From Gammaproteobacteria bacterium (GTDB lineage Bacteria; Pseudomonadota; Gammaproteobacteria; JACKNK01), in assembly GCA_024234955.1 (NCBI GenBank), contig JACKNK010000005.1, positions 1-64,000 of the forward strand: a stretch of DNA of 64,000 nt, read 5' to 3'. This document shows positions 23,879 through 34,500 of this stretch, piece after piece. A program made the translations under genes and the position numbers. A model generated the notes under the pieces. The model had not been told where the DNA came from. It saw only the letters and a list, made by a program, of their open reading frames with translations, and searched no databases. Positions within the stretch are counted from its first letter, which is position 1. Each line of letters opens with the position of its first letter.

Positions 23879-24589
23879 TCAACGTGCGACTTCCTCCATC
23901 TGCGCCAGGGTGGTGTGGCGCACATCCTTGCCTTTGACCAGATAGATAACGTACTCGCAGAGGTTTCGGGACCGATCACCGATGCGTTCGAGGGAGCGTG
24001 CGCACCACACCGAATCGAGAAACGGCGGAATGTTGCGCGGGTCTTCCATCATGTACGTCATGGTCTGGCGCATATGCGCCTCGTACTCCGCATCGACTTT
24101 TTCATCCATGCGCGCGACTTCAACCGCCTGGCGCGCGTCCATACGGGCAAAGGCATCCAGCGCGTTGTGCAGCATGTCCTTGACCAGCGTGCCCATATGC
24201 AGGAGTTCGGTGTAATGGCGGCGATTGCAGTTGGCTCGGGCAATCCGGGTCACGAACAAGGCGATCCGCTCGGCTTCGTCACCGATGCGTTCCAGGTCGG
24301 CAATGATCTTGGCGACGCTCAGCACCAGACGAAGGTCGCTCGCCGTCGGCTGTCGCAACGCAAGAATGCGCGTGCAGGACTCATCGATCTGCACTTCCAT
24401 GCGATTGACTTTGTAATCGTTGGTGGCGGTGCGTTCCGCCAGGTCGGCATCGCAATCCGCCATCGCCTGAAGCGCATCGCTCAACTGCTGTTCGACGATG
24501 CCTCCCATGGCGAGAACGTTGCTGCGAACGCCTTCGAGCTCACGATCGAAACGCTGCACGATATGCGCGTCATTGGATTTATCTGGCAT
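23879..24589 (-). CDS. phoU: Phosphate signalling regulator PhoU
   Basis: A 236-residue all-helical protein with two PhoU repeats. It has FDRELEGVRSNVLAMGGIVEQQLSDALQAM at the start and two copies of the metal-binding E/DxxxD-type motif (ERIGDEAERIA and ERIGDRSRNLCEYVIYLVKGKDVRH). PhoU links the Pst transporter to PhoR so that the Pho regulon stays off in high phosphate. It is third in the phoB-phoR-phoU order, 47 bp after phoR; no pst genes lie in the window. Confidence 0.96.
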   Translation of the reverse strand: MPDKSNDAHIVQRFDRELEGVRSNVLAMGGIVEQQLSDALQAMADCDADLAERTATNDYKVNRMEVQIDESCTRILALRQPTASDLRLVLSVAKIIADLERIGDEAERIALFVTRIARANCNRRHYTELLHMGTLVKDMLHNALDAFARMDARQAVEVARMDEKVDAEYEAHMRQTMTYMMEDPRNIPPFLDSVWCARSLERIGDRSRNLCEYVIYLVKGKDVRHTTLAQMEEVAR

Positions 24590-24636
24590 TGGAATTTTCC
24601 TTAAGGTATGGAATACAGGGATATAGGGTTACGTCA

Positions 24637-25944
24637 TCACGGCGCCGCGTCCGACAGCGCTGCGGCATCGAATACACAGATAAATTCGCTGCCGACACCG
24701 ACGCGGCTATGAATCTCCAAACGTCCGTGATGGCGCTCCAGCACTTCCTTGACAATGGCCAGACCCAGACCGGTCCCGCCACTGTCTCGCGAACGACTCG
24801 GGTCCGCGCGGTAAAAGCGCTCGCCAAGGCGCGAAAGGTGCTCCGGAGAAATCCCGTCACCGTCATCGCGCACGGCAAGTCGGGCGCCATCGCCATCACG
24901 CGCCCAGTTCACGGTGATTTCCGCACCGTTCGGGGTATGTCGCACCGCGTTCACCACCAGGTTGGCAAACGCGCCCAGTAATTGTTCACGGTTACCGTGC
25001 AGGGCCAGCGCGCTATCGGCGTTCAGGTGTATCCGATGCGCCCCGAATTCGCTCAAGGCGCGGGCGTCGGCGATCACATCTTCAAGCAGGCCGACAACCT
25101 CGATGCGCTCAACCTCACCCAATATCGGCGCGGCTTCCAGCCGAGACAACGTCAGCAGATCGCGCACGATTCCCTCCATGCGCAAACTCTGTCGCTCCAT
25201 CTCCGCCAGCGCGCTGTTCACCAACTCCGGCAACTCCGACTGCATGCCCTGCAAGGCTTCGACATAGCCCCTGACCACGGTCAGCGGCGTGCGCAGTTCA
25301 TGCGAGACGTTGGCGACGAAATCACGCTGCGCCACCTCAAGACGGCGCCGCTGGCTGACGTCGCGGAAGATGACCATGAGCTGATCCTTGTCCAACGGCA
25401 CCAGACGCACCAGAAGCGTCACGCGCGGATCCACCGGGCTGGCGATCTCCAAGGTCTGTTCGAGCTCCCGACGCCGCAAGAACTCGATGAAATCCGGATG
25501 ACGCAGCAAATGTTCGAGTCGCTGCCCGACGTCGCGCGGACGCGCCAGGCCGAGTACCTGCGTGGCGGGGCCGTTGAACCACTCCATGGCGCCGTCATCG
25601 TCCAGCAACACGGTCGCGTCGGGCAGCGCGCCGGTGGTGCGACGGAATCGTTTGATGATGTTTCCCAACCGCCTTTTTCGACGTCGATAGCGCAGTCGCA
25701 GCGCATAGATGTCGTTGAACACGTATTCCCAGATGCCGGTTACCGGCGGCGGTCGCGTGCGGTTGCTCTGATTGAGCCACTGTTCCAGCTTGTGCAGATT
25801 CCGCCAGCCCCAGGCGATGTACACGATTAACGCAGCAATGAGCGCCGGCGTCGGGTACCCGAACCACCAACCCAGCGCCCAACAGGTCAGTACAAAGATC
25901 AGGAAGCGCCATAATTCCGGACCCCAGCGTTTCGATGGAATCAT
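24637..25944 (-). CDS. phoR: Phosphate regulon sensor kinase PhoR
   Basis: A 435-residue membrane histidine kinase. Two membrane helices lie near residues 13-47, followed by a short charged region, a PAS domain (about 100-200: PDATVLLDDDGAMEWFNGPATQVLGL), HisKA with the phospho-acceptor His215 in FVANVSHELRTPLTV, and HATPase with N, G1 and G2 boxes (NLVVNAVRHTPNG, VRDDGDGISPEHL, GGTGLGLAIV). It phosphorylates PhoB when phosphate is scarce. It follows phoB by 47 bp. Confidence 0.96.
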   Translation of the reverse strand: MIPSKRWGPELWRFLIFVLTCWALGWWFGYPTPALIAALIVYIAWGWRNLHKLEQWLNQSNRTRPPPVTGIWEYVFNDIYALRLRYRRRKRRLGNIIKRFRRTTGALPDATVLLDDDGAMEWFNGPATQVLGLARPRDVGQRLEHLLRHPDFIEFLRRRELEQTLEIASPVDPRVTLLVRLVPLDKDQLMVIFRDVSQRRRLEVAQRDFVANVSHELRTPLTVVRGYVEALQGMQSELPELVNSALAEMERQSLRMEGIVRDLLTLSRLEAAPILGEVERIEVVGLLEDVIADARALSEFGAHRIHLNADSALALHGNREQLLGAFANLVVNAVRHTPNGAEITVNWARDGDGARLAVRDDGDGISPEHLSRLGERFYRADPSRSRDSGGTGLGLAIVKEVLERHHGRLEIHSRVGVGSEFICVFDAAALSDAAP

Positions 25945-25991
25945 CGTGATTCAGGCAGCGGCAGTCGGCGATGCGGCATAAAGAACCGGGT

Positions 25992-26699
25992 TCAAGACAC
26001 TTGGGGACGATCCGAACAACGATACCCCACACCACGCACGGTCTGAATCAGCGCCTCCTTTCCGACATGCTCGAGGGCCTTGCGCAAACGACGGATATGC
26101 ACGTCCACGGTCCGCTCTTCCAGGAAACTGTTGCGTCCCCAGACGTAGTCGAGAATCTGCTCGCGACTGAATACCCGCTCCGGATTCGCAAGAAAGAATC
26201 GCAACAGGCGAAATTCGGTCGGCCCCATATCCACCTCGCGGTCGTCGGCGGTCACACGATGGGTTTCGTCATCCAGGGTCACGCCGCCGAGGCTGAGGCT
26301 CGCGTCCAGATCCTCCCCGACGGTGCGCCGCAACACCGCACGGATGCGCGCCACCAGTTCCCGGGGTGAGAACGGTTTGGGCACGTAATCATCCGCGCCT
26401 GCCTCCAGGCCTTTAACGCGATCGTCGATCTCACCCTTGGCGGTCAACATGATGACCGGGATGTCCCGACTGTATTCGTCCTTCTTGAGCCGCCGGGTCA
26501 GATCGACGCCGCTCATGTCCGGGAGCATCCAGTCCATCAGAATGAGTTGCGGGCGCGCATCGGCAAGCCGCTCCTGCGCCGCGAGAGCACTCGGCGCTTC
26601 AATCACGCCAAAGCCCGCCTGTTCCAGGGCAAAGCGCACCATGCCGCGCACCGCCGCCTCATCTTCGACAACCAAAATCTTTATCTCAGGCATAGCCAA
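25992..26699 (-). CDS. phoB: Phosphate regulon response regulator PhoB
   Basis: A 235-residue OmpR/PhoB-type regulator: REC domain with acidic pocket VEDE and phospho-acceptor Asp56 in LILMDWMLPD, then a winged-helix DNA-binding domain (VDMGPTEFRLLRFFLANPERVFSREQILDYVWG...RTVDVHIRRLRKAL). It is first in the phoBRU operon, and a three-repeat Pho box sits just upstream, consistent with autoregulation. It is divergent from hslVU. Confidence 0.97.
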   Translation of the reverse strand: MAMPEIKILVVEDEAAVRGMVRFALEQAGFGVIEAPSALAAQERLADARPQLILMDWMLPDMSGVDLTRRLKKDEYSRDIPVIMLTAKGEIDDRVKGLEAGADDYVPKPFSPRELVARIRAVLRRTVGEDLDASLSLGGVTLDDETHRVTADDREVDMGPTEFRLLRFFLANPERVFSREQILDYVWGRNSFLEERTVDVHIRRLRKALEHVGKEALIQTVRGVGYRCSDRPQVS

Positions 26700-26727
26700 T
26701 GCTCAGGAAGGAAACGCGCGGCATTCT

Positions 26728-26755
26728 GTGACAGGTGAATGACACAAACATGACA
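26728..26755 (-). promoter_or_regulatory. Pho box upstream of phoB
   Basis: Three direct repeats of TGTCAT/TGTCAC on the minus strand at exact 11-bp intervals (fwd 26728-26733, 26739-26744, 26750-26755). Their centre is about 40 bp from the phoB start. This matches the PhoB-binding consensus, so phoB is predicted to be autoregulated. Confidence 0.85.
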
Positions 26756-26959
26756 ATGTGCCCTATTCCGTGTCCACAAATGCGATTCCGTCTCTGTCCC
26801 CGGACCATCCCCACTGGCCGGTCATCCGCCTTATCCCTTTTCACGCCCGTTGCACCCGCACACCAATCCGTCGATCGGGTCGGCGAACGGGCCGGAGCAG
26901 GGAAACGCTCGTGTAGAATCCCGCCTCTCATTCACGCACCGCTTTCCGAGGAGTGCTTC

Positions 26960-27502
26960 GTGGAGCAACTGCACGGCACCACCATTCTCTCCGTGCGCCG
27001 CAACGGCAAGGTCGTTATCGGCGGCGACGGTCAGGTTTCGATGGGCAATACCGTCCTCAAGGGCAATGCCCGCAAGGTCCGGCGCCTCTATAACGACAGC
27101 GTGATCGCCGGTTTCGCCGGCGGCACCGCCGACGCCTTCACCTTGCTGGAGCGTTTCGAAGCGAAGCTCCAGAAACACCACGGCAATCTGACCCGAGCTG
27201 CCGTCGAACTGGCCAAGGACTGGCGTACCGACCGCATGTTGCGACGCCTCGAAGCCCTGCTGCTGGTTGCCGACGCCGAGACCTCGCTGACCATCACCGG
27301 CAACGGCGACGTGGTCGAACCCATCGACTCGCTGATGGCGATCGGTTCCGGCGGCGCCTACGCCCAGGCCGCCGCGCGCGCCCTGCTCGATAACACCGAA
27401 CTGTCGGCGCGCGAAATCGTCGAGAAAGGCCTGAACATCGCCGCCGACATCTGCGTGTTCACCAATCACCACCTGACCATCGAAGAGCTGGACGCCAAGT
27501 AA
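26960..27502 (+). CDS. hslV: ATP-dependent protease subunit HslV
   Basis: A 180-residue peptidase of the HslVU (ClpQY) complex. The start is GTG (VEQLHGTTILSVRRNGKV) with GAGGAG 6 nt upstream; after maturation the Thr in HGTTILSVRR acts as the N-terminal nucleophile. Conserved segments are VVIGGDGQVSMGNTVLKGNARKVRRL, VIAGFAGGTADAFTLLERFE and AIGSGGAYAQAAARALL. Its stop overlaps the hslU start by 1 nt (TAATG), so the two are coupled. The longer upstream frame has no support. Confidence 0.97.
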   Translation: MEQLHGTTILSVRRNGKVVIGGDGQVSMGNTVLKGNARKVRRLYNDSVIAGFAGGTADAFTLLERFEAKLQKHHGNLTRAAVELAKDWRTDRMLRRLEALLLVADAETSLTITGNGDVVEPIDSLMAIGSGGAYAQAAARALLDNTELSAREIVEKGLNIAADICVFTNHHLTIEELDAK

Positions 27503-28812
27503 TGAGCAACAACGTGATGACGCCCCGCGAGATCGTTCAGGAACTCGACAAACACATCATCGGCCAGCAGGCCGCCAAGCGGGCGGTCGCGATCGCGCTG
27601 CGCAACCGCTGGCGGCGCATGCAGGTTGCCGCCGCGCTGCGCCCCGAGATCACCCCCAAGAACATCCTCATGATCGGTCCGACCGGTGTCGGCAAAACCG
27701 AGATCGCCCGTCGGCTGGCACGCCTCGCGGATGCCCCGTTCATCAAGATTGAGGCCACCAAGTTCACCGAGGTCGGCTACGTCGGTCGCGACGTCGAAAC
27801 CATCATCCGCGACCTCGTCGACACCGCCATCAAGATGGCGCGCGAGAACGCCATGAAGAAGGTGCGGCACCGCGCCGAGGACGCCGCCGAAGACCGCGTT
27901 CTCGACGCGCTGCTCGGCGGCAGCGACAGCATTGGTGAGGACACCCGCCAGAAGATGCGTAAGAAAGTGCGCGAAGGCGATATGAACGACCGGGAGATCG
28001 ATATCGAAGTCTCTGCCGCCCCGATCGGCGTGGAGATCATGGCCCCGCCCGGCATGGAAGACATGACCAGCCAGTTGCAGAGCATGTTCCAGAACATCGG
28101 CGGCGGGCGCACCAAGACGCGACGCATGAAAGTCTCCGACGCGCTGCGCGCCCTCACCGACGAAGAAGCCGCCAAGCTGGTCAACGAGGAAGAACTCAAG
28201 ACCCGCGCTCTGGACAGCGTCGAGCAGAACGGCATCGTCTTTCTGGACGAACTCGACAAGGTCGCCAAGCGCGGGGAATACGGCGGCGCGGACGTCTCCC
28301 GCGAGGGCGTGCAGCGCGACCTGCTGCCCCTGGTCGAAGGCTGCACCGTGTCCACCAAGCACGGCATGATCAAGACCGACCACATCCTGTTCATCGCCTC
28401 CGGCGCGTTCCATCTCGCCAAGCCGTCCGACCTGATCCCCGAGTTGCAGGGCCGCCTGCCGATCCGGGTCGAACTCGACGCTCTGTCCGCCGACGACTTC
28501 GTGCGCATCCTGACCGAACCGGACGCCTCGCTGACCGAGCAGTACGTCGCGCTGATGGCCACCGAAGGCCTCAACATCGCCTTCACCGACGACGGCGTGC
28601 GCCGCATCGCCGAGATCGCCCACGAAGTCAACGAACGTACCGAGAACATCGGCGCGCGCCGTCTGCACACGGTCATGGAACGCCTGATGGAAACGCTGTC
28701 GTTCGAGGCGCCCGATCAGGATGGGAGCTCGGTCACCATCGACGGCGCCTACGTCGATAGCCAGCTCGATGAACTCGCCCGCGACGAAGATCTGAGCCAG
28801 TACATCCTCTGA
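27502..28812 (+). CDS. hslU: ATP-dependent protease ATPase subunit HslU
   Basis: AAA+ unfoldase that feeds HslV. The 436-residue protein has Walker A GPTGVGKTEIARRLA near residue 60, the pore motif VGYVGRDVE, Walker B IVFLDELDK and sensor region DLIPELQGRLPIRVEL, and the C-terminal peptide DEDLSQYIL that docks into HslV. It ends close to REP-like palindromes. Confidence 0.97.
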   Translation: MSNNVMTPREIVQELDKHIIGQQAAKRAVAIALRNRWRRMQVAAALRPEITPKNILMIGPTGVGKTEIARRLARLADAPFIKIEATKFTEVGYVGRDVETIIRDLVDTAIKMARENAMKKVRHRAEDAAEDRVLDALLGGSDSIGEDTRQKMRKKVREGDMNDREIDIEVSAAPIGVEIMAPPGMEDMTSQLQSMFQNIGGGRTKTRRMKVSDALRALTDEEAAKLVNEEELKTRALDSVEQNGIVFLDELDKVAKRGEYGGADVSREGVQRDLLPLVEGCTVSTKHGMIKTDHILFIASGAFHLAKPSDLIPELQGRLPIRVELDALSADDFVRILTEPDASLTEQYVALMATEGLNIAFTDDGVRRIAEIAHEVNERTENIGARRLHTVMERLMETLSFEAPDQDGSSVTIDGAYVDSQLDELARDEDLSQYIL

Positions 28813-28819
28813 CGCCGAT

Positions 28820-29013
28820 GGCGCAAGCCCTTCGGGTTGCGCCCTACGTCTGGTTCAAGGGGCGTTTCGAGGTAGGGCGGAACCCGCCGGGTTTCCGCCG
28901 GACTGCGCCCAGGCAGATCCAGGTACGCCCAGGTACCGCCCGACATCGCAGCCCATCACTGCCCATCGCCGATCCGACCGTTTACGGCGCAAGCCCTTCG
29001 GGTTGCGCCCTAC
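28820..29013. repeat. REP-like palindromes, family B, array
   Basis: Two identical 28-bp palindromes (GGCGCAAGCCCTTCGGGTTG...) at 28820-28847 and 28986-29013 with a diverged related palindrome (28872-28899, GGCGGAACCCGCCGGG type) between them. They lie between hslU and rdgC, downstream of both, and may act as a bidirectional transcription end. Confidence 0.8.
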
Positions 29014-29020
29014 TGCCGGT

Positions 29021-29947
29021 TCAGGCGGCGTTGCGGGTTTCGGCTTCGGCTTCGCCGCCGAAGGCCTCGATCAGACGCGGCAGGAAACGGGCGATTTCCA
29101 GACTCATGACCGCAAAGTCACCGTCGAAACGCTCGGCGGCGGTCTCGGCATCGGTCTCGCTGGCGGCGTCCTGCACCACTTCCAGGAACTTGATGCGCTT
29201 GACCAGCATCTGCTCGTCGATGACGAAGTTGATGCGATCGTCGAAAGTCAGCGCGAGACGGGTAACCAGCTTGCCCGCATCGAGATGCACGCGGATCTCA
29301 TCCGAACCCAGATCGTGCTTGCGCACGCGCACCAGGCCCCCATCCTCTCCCGGATCGCGCAGTTCGCATTCATCCTCGATGTTGAACTCGGGCGGCACGC
29401 CGCCGACGGTGAGCCAGCCGGTCATGACCGCGCTCGGTGCGGTCGCCACGCTCAGCGGCGCAATCGGCAGCGAGCCCAGGGTTTCGCGCAGCAGGCTGGT
29501 GATTTCCTCCGCCTTTTTCGGGGTGCCGGCATCGACGATCAGCCACTCGCCCTTGGGATCGATGTAGGCAAAGCTCTGGCTGCTCTTGCTGAAGGCGCGC
29601 GGGAGCATGTCGAAGATGACCTCATCCTTGAGATTCGCCCGTTCCTTGCCGCGCACCTTGCGGCCTTCCTTATCCTCGATCTCCTGAACCCGCGCGGCGA
29701 GCACCTCGTTGACCGCCGCTGCGGGCATGATCTTCTCTTCCTTGCGGGCGCAGATCATCCGATACCTGCCGGTCGCATGGACCAGCAGATTGCTCTCCCG
29801 ACCCAGGGGCGGCGCCCAACCCATCACACTCGGTTCAAGTGCCCCGATCGGACGCGTCGCCTTGGCGGCAAGCTGGTCGTCGAGTTGCTCGGCATTCAGG
29901 GTGAAAGGCGTGGAAAAGCGATACAGCGCGAGGTTACGGAACCACAT
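29021..29947 (-). CDS. rdgC: Recombination-associated protein RdgC
   Basis: A 308-residue ring-forming DNA-binding protein that modulates RecA. It starts MWFRNLALYRF, has GWAPPLG near residue 43, KGEWLIVDAGTPKKAEEI and a C-terminal D-E-Q-M-L-V-K-R-I-K-F-L-E motif, characteristic of RdgC. It ends in a REP-like palindrome array convergent with hslU. Confidence 0.95.
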   Translation of the reverse strand: MWFRNLALYRFSTPFTLNAEQLDDQLAAKATRPIGALEPSVMGWAPPLGRESNLLVHATGRYRMICARKEEKIMPAAAVNEVLAARVQEIEDKEGRKVRGKERANLKDEVIFDMLPRAFSKSSQSFAYIDPKGEWLIVDAGTPKKAEEITSLLRETLGSLPIAPLSVATAPSAVMTGWLTVGGVPPEFNIEDECELRDPGEDGGLVRVRKHDLGSDEIRVHLDAGKLVTRLALTFDDRINFVIDEQMLVKRIKFLEVVQDAASETDAETAAERFDGDFAVMSLEIARFLPRLIEAFGGEAEAETRNAA

Positions 29948-30122
29948 GATGATTCAAACCGTCCTGGGTTGCGGGATAGGGCGGCGGATTATCGACGCCT
30001 CGCTACGCACTGCCAACCGTCAATCCACATAGGCCGTAAGCGACCAAGTTTCTCGGTTGATGCACTATTCCTTGGCGTCCAAGCCGCTACTATTTGCGTC
30101 ATTACTGAAGCTGAGCCGTCGA

Positions 30123-31385
30123 ATGGTCGATACCTCCAAACTCCGATCCCCTCTGATGCGCTGGGGCACCCCCATCGCGATCCTGGCCATTGCGGTTGGC
30201 GTGGCCGCAATGCTGATCAAGACCAAGCCGCAGGCCAAGGCGGTCGATGCCGAGGAAAAGGCCTGGCTGGTGCGCACCGTGCGTGCAGAACCGGCTACGC
30301 ATGCCCCGATCCTCACCCTGTATGGCCGGATCGAATCCCTGCTGAACGCAAAGCTGTCCGCCGCCATCGATGCCGACATCGTCGAGATGACGGTGTTCGA
30401 GGGCAACACCATCAGCAAGGGCCAGGTCCTGGTTCGGCTCGATGACCGGGATCAGGCCCTGCTGGTGGCGCAGCGTGAGGCCGATCTGCGTCAAGCCGAT
30501 GCCCGGATCGACTCGGAGAACAATCGCTTCAACAGCGACCAGGCCTCGCTGCCCCACGAAAAACGTCTGCTTGACCTGGCGCGGTCCGAAGTCACCCGGC
30601 AGGAGAACCTGCTGAAAAAGAAGCTGGGCTCACAGTCCAACCTGGACACCGCCCGCGAATCGGCGGAACGCCAGGCACTGACCGTCAATTCCCGCCAGCA
30701 GTCGATTGCCGATCACACCTCACGCCTCGCCGAACTCAATGCCAGCCGGCAACGCGCGGAGGCGCTGCTGGAACAGGCCCGCCTGGAACTCGACCGGACA
30801 CGCATCAGCGCGCCGTTCGACGGTCGCGTCACGCAGGTTCTCGCCTCGCCCGGACAGCGCGTCCGCAAGGGCGACGGTCTGCTTGTCATCTTCGGCACCG
30901 AAGGCTTGGTTCTGCGTGCGCAGATTCCGGACCGTCACCTCGCGGTGGTGCGTCAGGCGCTGGCATCGGGGGAAATCCTGCAGGTCGATGGCGAACTCGA
31001 CGGTCTGCCGATCCGCGCCACCCTGCTCGGTCTGACCGGCGAAGTCGATGCCGGCAGTGGCGGGGTCGGCGGTCTGTTCCGTATCGAGGGCGCGGAATCG
31101 ACCCTGCAACAGGGACGCTTCCTGCGTCTGGACCTGAATCTTCCCGCATTGCCGGGTCTGATCGCGCTCCCCAACGAAGCCTTGTATGGACTCAAGCGCA
31201 TCTACCGGATTCACGAATCCCGCATGCAGCCGGTCGATGTTGAACGGATCGGCGAAACCCGGGACGACAAAGGCCAGTCCCTGGTGCTGTTGCGCAGTGC
31301 CGACATTCACCCCGGGGACATCATCGTCGCCACTCAGCTCCCGAACGCAATGGATGGTCTGCTGGTCCGCGAGACCGCTCCGTGA
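30123..31385 (+). CDS. RND efflux periplasmic adaptor (membrane-fusion protein)
   Basis: A 420-residue adaptor with one N-terminal membrane anchor (PIAILAIAVGVAAMLI). A lipoyl-like half-motif precedes a long coiled-coil hairpin (about residues 100-200, with LARSEVTRQENLLKKKLGSQ and RAEALLEQARLELDRT), and a second half-motif follows (ISAPFDGRVTQVLASPGQRV). The start is uncertain: ATG 30060 and ATG 30123 are both possible, and I prefer the latter. It precedes the RND permease by 118 bp. No outer-membrane channel gene is adjacent, so it probably borrows one (TolC-like). Confidence 0.9.
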   Translation: MVDTSKLRSPLMRWGTPIAILAIAVGVAAMLIKTKPQAKAVDAEEKAWLVRTVRAEPATHAPILTLYGRIESLLNAKLSAAIDADIVEMTVFEGNTISKGQVLVRLDDRDQALLVAQREADLRQADARIDSENNRFNSDQASLPHEKRLLDLARSEVTRQENLLKKKLGSQSNLDTARESAERQALTVNSRQQSIADHTSRLAELNASRQRAEALLEQARLELDRTRISAPFDGRVTQVLASPGQRVRKGDGLLVIFGTEGLVLRAQIPDRHLAVVRQALASGEILQVDGELDGLPIRATLLGLTGEVDAGSGGVGGLFRIEGAESTLQQGRFLRLDLNLPALPGLIALPNEALYGLKRIYRIHESRMQPVDVERIGETRDDKGQSLVLLRSADIHPGDIIVATQLPNAMDGLLVRETAP

Positions 31386-31503
31386 ACGATCCGGCCAGCG
31401 AACTCCGCCACGTTCTGACGTGGTCGGAAGTCCGCCCTGTCCAACGGTACCGTCCGCCTGCCAACGCATTGGCCACTGTTGCTGTCACTGAGACCTGATC
31501 GAT

Positions 31504-34500
31504 ATGACCTTCACCCACAGACAAGACATCGTCGGCCTGTTCGCGCAGCACAAGGTCGCCGCCAATCTGCTGATGGTGATCATGCTGCTGTCGGGCTTGT
31601 TCGCGCTGTCACGGCTGAACACGCAGTTCTTCCCCAACTTCGAGCTCGAGGTGATCACCGTGCGCGTGGTCTGGGCCGGCGCCGCAGCGGAGGACGTGGA
31701 GCGCTCGGTGACCATCCCGCTGGAACAGAACCTGCGCACCGTTGACGGTCTGGACAAACTGAGTTCCACCTCGTCCCAGGGCATCAGCGCCATCGTTCTG
31801 GAGTTCCCCGAAGGCACGGACATGGGTCAGGCCCTGAACCGGGTGGAGGAGCGCGTCACCAGCGTGCGCAACCTGCCGACCGATTCCGAAGAACCGGTGG
31901 TCAGCCACGCCGCCCGTTACGACGTGATTGCCCGGGTGCTGATCTACGGCCCGCAGGACCGCTCCGAACTGCGCCATCTGGCCCGTCAGTTCGAACGCGA
32001 GCTCCTCGATCGGGGCATCGCCAAGGTCGATCTGGCCGGCCTGCCCGATGAAGAGATGGCGATTCAGATTCCCCAGGCCACGCTCGACTCCCTGGGTTTG
32101 AGCCTGCAGGACGTGGCGCGGCGCGTTTCCGCCGAATCCAACGATCTGCCCGCCGGCACCGTCGGTCGCGACGATGTCGGACGACAGTTGCGCGCCCTGC
32201 TGCAGCGTCGCAGCGAGACCGGATTTGAAGACATCGCCCTGATTGCCGATCAGAAGGGTCGTCTGGTGCGTCTCGGCGATGTGGCAACCATCGAACGGCG
32301 CGCGCGTCCGAATCAGGCCGAGGTCTTTCATGACGGCCAGCCTGCGGTCGAATTGACCGCCTACCGCTCCGAGAACGGCGACTCCCTCGAGTCGGCGCGC
32401 ATCCTCGCAGAGTGGGCGGAACAGGCGGCGCTGGTCCAACCTCCGAACGTCCACATCAAGGTGTACGACGAGCAATGGACGCTGATCCGCGACCGCATCA
32501 ACCTGCTGCTCAAGAACGGCCTGGGCGGTCTGGTACTGGTGGTCGCGATTCTCTTCCTGTTCCTGAATGCGAGGGTTGCGTGGTGGGTCACGCTTGGCAT
32601 CCCGATCTCGTTCATGGCGACCATTGCGGTGATCTACCTCATCGGCGGCAGCATCAACATGATCTCGCTGTTCGCGCTGATCATGGCCCTGGGCATCATC
32701 GTCGATGACGCCATCGTGGTCGGTGAAGACTCCCTTACCCATTACCAGACCGGTGAATCCTCGCTGGAAGCAGCAGAAGGCGGTGCCCGGCGCATGCTCG
32801 CACCGGTGCTTTCCTCATCGCTGACGACCATTGCCGCGTTCATCCCGCTGCTGCTGGTCAGCGGCATCATCGGCAAGATCCTCAACGACATCCCGGTGGT
32901 CATCATCTGCGTGATCATCGCCTCGCTGATCGAGTCCTTCCTGGTTCTGCCCGGGCATTTGCGGCACAGCTTTCTGACCATGCATCACGCCAAGCCAAGC
33001 CGGATGCGGGCGCGTCTGGAGAATGGCTTCAATCATTTCCGCGACCGTCAGTTCCGGCCCGCCCTTCAGTTCGCAGTCGATCACCGCGCGCTGACCGTTG
33101 CCCTCGCACTCGCCTGCATGATCGGCGTGGTCGGGCTGGTCAAGGGCGGTCGGCTTGGTTTCACCTTTTTCCCCAGTGTCGAAGGCAACATTGTGCTCGC
33201 CAATGCCACCTTCGTGGCGGGCACCCCGCCGCAACGTGTCGAAGCCTTCATCGAAGGCGTGGAGAAGGCGCTTTATGACGCCGAGACCGAACTCGGCGGC
33301 AACCTGGTACGCGCCTCGGTGGTGTCACGAGGTTCAGCGACCTTTTCCGGTTCGCACTCGGCCCAACAGGGTGACCAGTTCGCCTCCATCACCGCCGAGC
33401 TGGTGCCCTCCGATACCCGCAGCGTGCGTAACGAGGAACTGCTGAGGACCTGGGAAGCGCACGTTCGCAAGGCACCCGGTCTGGAAAGTCTGACCATGAC
33501 CTCCCGACGCGGCGGCCCCCCGGGTCGCGACGTCGAAGTACGCCTGACCGGGGCCAATGCCACCGCCCTCAAGGCCGCCGGACTCGAACTGGTCGATATG
33601 CTCAAGACCATCGAAGGCGTCAGCGGCATCGAGGACGACATGCCTTTCGGACAGCAACAGCTGTTGTTCGATCTAACGCCTCAGGGGGAAGCGATTGGCC
33701 TGACCGTCGCCGAAGTCGGTCGCCAATTGCGCGACGCCTACGACGGCAACCTCGCGCAAATCTTCAATCAGGGCGATGAAGAGGTGGAAGTCCGAGTCAT
33801 GCTTCCCGATCTGGAGCGCCATCGGCTGAGCAGTCTCGAAGACTTTCAAGTCCGCCTGCCCGGAGGCGGCTCCGCACCGTTATCGGCGGTCGCCGATCTG
33901 AAGGAACGACGCGGCTTCGAGGCCTTGCGCCACGCCGAAGGCAAACTCGCGCTGACCGTGTTCGGCGATGTCGATCGCGACCGCAACAACGCCGACCGGA
34001 TCCGCGAACAGCTCGCCGCCAAGGTGCTCCCCGACCTGGTCGCCAAACACGGCATCGATTGGGAGTTCACCGGCAAGGCGGAAGATCAGCGCGAGACCGT
34101 CGGCGACATGCGTCGCGGCGCGTTGTTCGCCTTGGCGATGATCTACATCGTGCTGGCCTGGGTGTTCGGCTCCTACGGCTGGCCGCTGGTGGTGATGGCG
34201 ATCATCCCGTTCGGGATCGTCGGTGCGATCTTCGGACACTGGGTCATGGGCATCGAACTGACCATCCTGTCGATGTTCGGCCTGTTCGGTCTGTCGGGAA
34301 TCGTGGTGAACGACTCCATCATCCTGGTGGTGTTCTACAAACAACTGCGCGAGCAGGGTCTGGGCGTCAAGGAAGCCGTGGTCGAAGCCGCCTGTCAGCG
34401 CCTGCGTGCGGTGCTGCTTACCTCCTTGACCACCATTGCCGGGCTCTCGCCATTGCTGTTCGAGACGTCGTTCCAGGCCCAGTTCCTGATCCCGATGGCG

